Shown here: positions 25,965 to 30,989 of the stretch, piece after piece
Position numbering within the stretch: position 1 is the first letter of the stretch
How the letters are laid out: each line of letters opens with the position of its first letter
Position numbers and translations under genes: made by a program
The notes under the pieces: generated by a model
Databases searched by the model: none
What the model was told of the DNA's origin: nothing
The model's input: the letters and a program-made list of their open reading frames with translations, nothing else
NCBI GenBank assembly: GCA_050734185.1
Contig: JBOHUE010000141.1
Span: forward strand, 1 to 30,989
DNA: 30,989 bases
Direction of reading: 5' to 3'
From: JAFALX01 sp050734185
Lineage (GTDB): Bacteria; Chloroflexota; Dormibacteria; Aeolococcales; Aeolococcaceae

Positions 25965-26912
25965 ATGACTGGCGATAGTCCGTCTCCCGCAGCGCCCGTC
26001 GAGCCGCCGCCGCCCCCGCCGCCGCCGAACGCTTCGGCGCCGGCGTCGTCGTATTCGTGGGTCGACGGCGCTCCCCCGCGGCAGCGGCGCAACACGCAGA
26101 TCGCGATTGCCGTTGTGGTCGCCGGCGTCATCGTCGGCGTGGGCATCGCCCTGCCGCTGACGCTCCTCGGGCACTCCAATGGCACCGGGAGCGGTACGTC
26201 CGGCGGGTCATCGACAGAGGCCAGCAGCGTGTACCGCGACGCGATGTCGAAGATGCGCGCGGCCGCCGGGTTCCACTATGTCGCCGTGCTCAACGGCGCC
26301 ACCGGCCAGCGGACGGTCGGCGACGCGACGCGCGATGGCGGGCAGCAGGAGATCACGGTGACCTCGCAATTCGGGACCGAGCACTTCACGTTGCTGCTCA
26401 CCGGCGGCACGGTCTACTTCCAGGGCAATGTCCCCGCGTTTGAGGACGAGCTCGGCGTCGCTCCGAGCAAGGCCCAGGGTCTGCAGAACACGTGGATCGC
26501 GGTCTCCAAACAGGACGGGCCGTACTCCACGCTCGCTATCGGCATCACCACCGCGGACCAGGCGGACGAGACCGCGCTGCAGCCGTCGTCGTCGAGCGCG
26601 GTGACGTCAAACGGTGTCTCCATGCTGCGACTCCAGGGTGCGGTGCCGCCGCAGCAGGGTGCGCCGGGTGGCACGGGCCACCTTGACGTGACAGCGAAGG
26701 GTCACCAGGCACTCAGCTACTACCAGAGCCTGAGCCAGAGCGGGACCACGCTGACCAGCACCGTGACGTTCAGCGCCTGGGGCACGGTAGCCACGATCAC
26801 AGCCCCGCCGGGCACGACCGCCTGGTCGACCCTCGGCGGAACGCCGCCGCCGGGCGGCTACGGCAACGGCGGATTCGGGCCCGCGTCGCCAACGCCGTCG
26901 GGAACGATCTAG
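25965..26912 (+). CDS. Single-pass membrane protein with Pro-rich cytosolic front (315 aa)
   Basis: The N-terminal 40 residues are Pro-rich and cytosolic (PVEPPPPPPPPNASAP). One membrane helix follows (about 46-67, IAIAVVVAGVIVGVGIALPL), then an outside domain of about 230 residues and a Gly/Pro-rich end. The outside part, with FHYVAVLNGATGQRTVGDAT, then FTLLLTGGTVYFQGNVPAF and LSYYQSLSQSGTTLTSTVTF, resembles the beta-rich, lipid- or ligand-binding LppX/LprG-type proteins of actinobacteria in overall plan. I do not call it that family. It sits between tig and the ABC exporter and could partner with either (inference). The start ATG has only a weak purine stretch (GAGTGG) upstream. Confidence 0.72.
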   Translation: MTGDSPSPAAPVEPPPPPPPPNASAPASSYSWVDGAPPRQRRNTQIAIAVVVAGVIVGVGIALPLTLLGHSNGTGSGTSGGSSTEASSVYRDAMSKMRAAAGFHYVAVLNGATGQRTVGDATRDGGQQEITVTSQFGTEHFTLLLTGGTVYFQGNVPAFEDELGVAPSKAQGLQNTWIAVSKQDGPYSTLAIGITTADQADETALQPSSSSAVTSNGVSMLRLQGAVPPQQGAPGGTGHLDVTAKGHQALSYYQSLSQSGTTLTSTVTFSAWGTVATITAPPGTTAWSTLGGTPPPGGYGNGGFGPASPTPSGTI

Positions 26913-26916
26913 CCAG

Positions 26917-26940
26917 GCTCGAGTCAGACGTGGCTCGAGC
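26917..26940. other. Seven-bp hairpin between membrane protein and ABC operon
   Basis: GCTCGAG and CTCGAGC pair around a ten-base loop, starting 4 bp after the stop at 26912. There is no U-run, so it may be a weak terminator or simply a repeat of CTCGAG at 16-bp spacing. Confidence 0.3.
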
Positions 26941-26942
26941 GA

Positions 26943-26969
26943 TTGAAACAGGGCTCCTGCGGATACGCT
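26943..26969 (+). promoter_or_regulatory. Promoter of the ABC transporter operon
   Basis: TTGAAA (26943-26948) and TACGCT (26964-26969) with a 15-base spacer, which is short. The -10 ends 7 bp before the GTG start, the spacing expected for a leaderless transcript. No Shine-Dalgarno is present. Confidence 0.5.
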
Positions 26970-26976
26970 GAACGCC

Positions 26977-27960
26977 GTGCCCGGTCCAGTCATCCGCGTC
27001 CGCGATCTGGTGAAGCGTTACGGCGAGATCGAGGCTGTCCGCGGCATCGACCTCGACGTCGAGCCAGGCGAGATCTTCGGCTTCCTCGGTCCGAACGGAG
27101 CGGGCAAGTCGACGACCATCAGCATCCTCTGCACGCTGGTCAAGCTGACCGGCGGTACGGCCACCGTCGCCGGATACGACGTGATGAGCGACCCCGCCGC
27201 CGTGCGCAGTCACATCGGCCTCGTCTTCCAAGATCCCTCGCTGGACGGCAACCTCACGGGTCGCGAGAACCTCGAGTTCCACGCGTTTCTGTATGGGCTC
27301 AATCCCGCGCTTCGCAAGGAGCGCATCGACACCGCGCTGCGCATGGTGGAGCTGACCGATCGCGCCGGCTCGCCGGTGCTGCAGTACTCCGGTGGCATGA
27401 AGCGCAGGCTGGAGATCGCCCGCGGCATCCTCCACTACCCGCAGGTGCTGTTCCTCGACGAACCGACGCTCGGTCTCGACCCGCAGACGCGCCAGCGAAT
27501 CTGGGCCTACATCCACACGCTGCGCAAGAGCGAGGGCATCACCATCTTCATGACGACGCACTACATGGAGGAGGCCGAGTTCTGCGACCGCATCGCCATC
27601 ATCGACGCCGGGCGCATCGTCGCGCTCGGGACGCCGGATGAGCTCAAGGCGATGGTTGGGGGCGACGTCGTCACCATCGCGTCCGCCGACTCGGTGGGCG
27701 CCGCCGACGAGATCCGCCGGGCATTCCTGCTGGAGCCGGTGACAAGCGACGGCACGGTGCGCGTCGAGGTGCCGGACTCCGCCGCGTTCATGCCGCAGCT
27801 GTTCTCTGTGCTCACCGTGCCGGTGACGTCCGTCGCCTCGCGCCGCCCCAGCTTGGAGGATGTGTTTCTCAAGCTGACCGGTCACGAGATCCGCGAGGAG
27901 GGCGGCGGCCGGATCGATCAGATGCGACAGATGCGGCAGCTGTGGGGAGGCAGGCGATGA
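26977..27960 (+). CDS. ABC transporter ATP-binding protein (DrrA-like)
   Basis: This 327-aa ATPase powers an ABC-2 exporter. Walker A is GPNGAGKST (38-46), the Q-loop is VFQDPSL, the signature is YSGGM (137-141), Walker B is LFLDEPT (158-164), the D-loop is GLDP and the H-loop is TTH. The C-terminal 85 residues are the DrrA-type extension. The best hits expected are daunorubicin/drug-type exporters, but the cargo cannot be read. It starts at GTG directly after a TACGCT -10. Its TGA overlaps the permease ATG (ATGA), so the two are coupled. It lies between the tig region and clpP. Confidence 0.95.
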   Translation: MPGPVIRVRDLVKRYGEIEAVRGIDLDVEPGEIFGFLGPNGAGKSTTISILCTLVKLTGGTATVAGYDVMSDPAAVRSHIGLVFQDPSLDGNLTGRENLEFHAFLYGLNPALRKERIDTALRMVELTDRAGSPVLQYSGGMKRRLEIARGILHYPQVLFLDEPTLGLDPQTRQRIWAYIHTLRKSEGITIFMTTHYMEEAEFCDRIAIIDAGRIVALGTPDELKAMVGGDVVTIASADSVGAADEIRRAFLLEPVTSDGTVRVEVPDSAAFMPQLFSVLTVPVTSVASRRPSLEDVFLKLTGHEIREEGGGRIDQMRQMRQLWGGRR

Positions 27961-28868
27961 CCGAGGTCATGGATCCGGTCGCGCCCGCGACCGCTGCATC
28001 GGCCATCCCGGCGGGCGCACGCCCGGTCAACACGCGCGGCGCGACGCTGCGCGCGCTCTACATCATCTGGTACCGCGATGTGCTGCGTTATTACCGCGAC
28101 CGCTGGCGTTTGCTCGCTTCGCTCGCGCAGCCCATCCTGTTCCTTCTCGTCTTCGGCACCGGGCTCAGCTCGAGCCTGCGCGGGGCGACCGCCGGTGCCG
28201 CCGGGAGCATCTTTTCCGGCGGACTGAAGTACCAGCAGTTCATCTATCCCGGGATCATCGGCATGGCTGTCCTGTTCACGGCGATTTTCGGGGCGATGTC
28301 CATCGTGTGGGACCGCGAGTTCGGCTTCCTCAAAGAGGTGCTCGTGGCGCCCATCAACCGCTCAGCCGTGGCGGTGGGCAAGACGCTGGGCGGAGCCACC
28401 CAGGCGATGCTGCAGGGCCTGATCATTCTGGTGCTCGCACCACTCGTCGGTGTGACGCTCACCTGGCAGGGCGTGCTCGAACTGATCCCGCTCATCTTCG
28501 TCTACTCGTTTGCGCTGTCCGCGCTCGGTGTTGCCGTGGCCGCACGGATGCGCAGCATGCAGGGCTTTCAGGTGGTGATGAACTTCCTGATGATGCCCAT
28601 CTTCTTTCTTGCCGGGGCCCTGTTTCCGCTGCAGGGGCTCCCAGTGTGGATGACGGTGCTCACGAGACTCGACCCGGCGAGCTACGGCATCGACCCGCTG
28701 CGTCGCACTGTGCTCGGGGCCGCCGGCGTCCCCAACTCAGTGCTCGACCGCCTCGGCCTCACGCTCTTCGGCAACACCCTTGCCATCTGGACCGAGGAGG
28801 TCATGCTGCTCGGGTTCGGATTCGTCATGCTCGCCCTCGCGATTCGCAGCTTCCAGCACCGGGACTGA
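27957..28868 (+). CDS. ABC-2 type transporter permease
   Basis: This 303-aa permease starts at an ATG overlapping the ATPase stop, with GGGGAGG upstream. It has six membrane segments, the ABC-2 pattern RDVLRYYRDRWRLLASLAQP at the front, FIYPGIIGMAVLFTAIFGAM and the conserved WDREFGFLKEVLVAPI loop, followed by PASYGIDPLRR. With the ATPase it forms a two-protein exporter of the DrrAB type, probably for a lipid or drug-like molecule (inference). Such exporters often give self-protection, but no biosynthesis genes are present. The 21-bp gap to clpP contains a GGAGG site. Confidence 0.94.
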   Translation: MTEVMDPVAPATAASAIPAGARPVNTRGATLRALYIIWYRDVLRYYRDRWRLLASLAQPILFLLVFGTGLSSSLRGATAGAAGSIFSGGLKYQQFIYPGIIGMAVLFTAIFGAMSIVWDREFGFLKEVLVAPINRSAVAVGKTLGGATQAMLQGLIILVLAPLVGVTLTWQGVLELIPLIFVYSFALSALGVAVAARMRSMQGFQVVMNFLMMPIFFLAGALFPLQGLPVWMTVLTRLDPASYGIDPLRRTVLGAAGVPNSVLDRLGLTLFGNTLAIWTEEVMLLGFGFVMLALAIRSFQHRD

Positions 28869-28889
28869 AACCAAATCCTTGGAGGACAC

Positions 28890-29642
28890 GTGAAGATGTC
28901 GCAGCGAACGGATGCCGTTCCGGGGCAGACCTATAATGGGCAAACGATGACCCCCCAAGCCCTGATCCCGATGGTGGTCGAGTCGACCAACCGCGGTGAA
29001 CGTGCCTTCGACATCTACTCGCGGCTCCTGAAGGACCGCATCATCTTCATCGGCACACCGATCGATGATCAGGTGGCCAACGTGGTGATGGCACAGCTGT
29101 TGTTCCTGGCCGGTGAGGATCCGGAGAAGGACATCATGCTGTACATCAACAGCCCCGGTGGCTCGGTGTACGCAGGGCTCGCGATCTACGACACGATGCA
29201 GTACGTCGAGCCGCGCGTCGGCACCATCTGCATGGGCATCGCCGCATCGATGGCGTCCATCCTCCTTGCCGGCGGCGCGCCTGGCATGCGGTTCAGCCTC
29301 CCGAACACACGCATCCTGATCCACCAACCGTCCGGCGGTTTTCAGGGCCAGGCGGCGGACATCCAGATCCATGCGCAGGAGATCCTGCGTGTGCGCCGGC
29401 GCCTCGACGAGATCCTCGCGAGCCACAGTGGCAAGCCCATCGAGGTCATCAATCGCGACTCCGATCGTGACTTCTTCATGAGCGCCGACGAGGCGAAGGC
29501 GTACGGGCTGATCGACGAGATTATCCAGGGTCACCGCGCGCCGACGGCCAACGGTGGCAAGCCCGACAAGCTCGAGGCGCTGCCGGTCGCGGCCGGCGAC
29601 GACGGCGGACCGGAAGCCGGCGGGGGCGCAACCGCACGCTGA
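28890..29642 (+). CDS. clpP: ATP-dependent Clp protease proteolytic subunit
   Basis: This 250-aa serine protease subunit has its catalytic triad at Ser120 (GIAASMAS), His145 (LIHQPSGG) and Asp194 (SDRDFFMS). It forms a double ring served by ClpX, the next gene. The C-terminal tail (about 213-250) is a Gly/Ala-rich extension. Two starts are possible. The GTG at 28890 (or ATG at 28896) has a strong GGAGGA site 4-10 bp upstream and adds a 19-residue front piece, perhaps a propeptide. An ATG at 28947 is the family's usual start (TPQALIPMVVE) and sits 9 bp after a perfect TATAAT. Both may be used. Confidence 0.97.
   Translation: MKMSQRTDAVPGQTYNGQTMTPQALIPMVVESTNRGERAFDIYSRLLKDRIIFIGTPIDDQVANVVMAQLLFLAGEDPEKDIMLYINSPGGSVYAGLAIYDTMQYVEPRVGTICMGIAASMASILLAGGAPGMRFSLPNTRILIHQPSGGFQGQAADIQIHAQEILRVRRRLDEILASHSGKPIEVINRDSDRDFFMSADEAKAYGLIDEIIQGHRAPTANGGKPDKLEALPVAAGDDGGPEAGGGATAR
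28932..28937 (+). promoter_or_regulatory. Internal -10 box (TATAAT) inside clpP front end
   Basis: TATAAT, the consensus, ends 9 bp before the ATG at 28947. The -35 region is poor. It could be chance because it also codes Tyr-Asn. Confidence 0.4.
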
Positions 29643-29651
29643 TGAGCACCG

Positions 29652-29678
29652 CGCTGAAAGATCTGCGTTCTTTCAGCG
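29652..29678 (+). promoter_or_regulatory. 10-bp inverted repeat between clpP and clpX
   Basis: CGCTGAAAGA and TCTTTCAGCG pair perfectly around seven bases, starting 9 bp after the clpP stop and ending 19 bp before the clpX start. It has no U-run. It may be an operator, an RNA-stability element or an attenuator, and is not clearly a terminator. Confidence 0.55.
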
Positions 29679-29697
29679 TTAAGAGCGAGACCCGGAC

Positions 29698-30989
<1,292 letters not shown>

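Noticed and set aside
24629..26185. Minus-strand frame of 518 aa
   Set aside because: It is antisense to tig, with shadow composition.
29652..29678. Hairpin considered an intrinsic terminator of clpP
   Set aside because: No U-run follows and clpX, the normal partner, is only 19 bp downstream.

Overview
This is a GC-rich (roughly two-thirds GC), densely packed bacterial chromosome segment. It has about 25 protein genes, two tRNA genes and no intergenic gap over about 230 bp. Gene families and order (tRNA-Leu, tig, ABC transporter, clpP, clpX; winged-helix HTH_42-type protein; HD-domain LuxR regulator; LNGVSC-repeat surface protein) fit a Terrabacteria lineage such as Actinomycetota (Thermoleophilia-like) or Chloroflexota/Dormibacterota. 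The window has no rRNA or marker that settles this. I see no insertion sequences, prophage or CRISPR array, so it reads as core chromosome with lineage-specific accessory genes.

Layout. 1-6400: a small MPCDGAWP-type protein (-), a cNMP-binding/thioredoxin-reductase-like flavoprotein (+), a DUF5519 protein (+), a membrane GAF-like/PAS/GGDEF/EAL protein (+), and a two-gene sulfur-trafficking-like operon (-) in which an NTF2-TusA-like fusion is translationally coupled to a DsrE protein. 6400-12260: an HD-domain LuxR regulator behind an 18-bp palindrome, a VOC protein, tRNA-Thr(CGT), a cupin and winged-helix pair, an FMN reductase, then a (-) operon of a frameshifted YqhA-like gene, an 87-aa protein and a 55-aa basic protein, and finally a coiled-coil protein. 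12300-18420: leuS, a PAS-EAL phosphodiesterase, a secreted seven-repeat propeller-like protein with a sortase-like tail, and a lone response regulator. 18490-24370: a secreted Exordium-like protein, two GT-C glycosyltransferases, a small helical protein, and a membrane protein with a Pro-Thr repeat stalk. 24500-end: tRNA-Leu(TAG), tig, a membrane-anchored protein, an ABC-2 exporter, clpP and clpX (cut by the window edge).

How the genes fit together. The right end is a protein-quality-control cluster: trigger factor folds nascent chains and ClpXP degrades proteins, with an exporter inserted between them. Three proteins carry cyclic-di-GMP-linked or HD-phosphohydrolase domains (GGDEF-EAL, PAS-EAL, HD-LuxR), which suggests heavy second-messenger signalling. 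The 16-24 kb stretch is devoted to the cell surface: secreted, anchored and glycosyltransferase genes.

A recurring signal is a TANNNT -10 box ending only 7-11 bp before several start codons (flavoprotein, leuS, response regulator, ABC ATPase, and an internal clpP start). It suggests that leaderless or nearly leaderless transcripts are common here. The strongest candidates for something undescribed are the NTF2-TusA/DsrE pair, the cNMP-TrxR fusion lacking the CxxC, the CX5C seven-repeat surface protein, and the coupled 55-aa basic protein.
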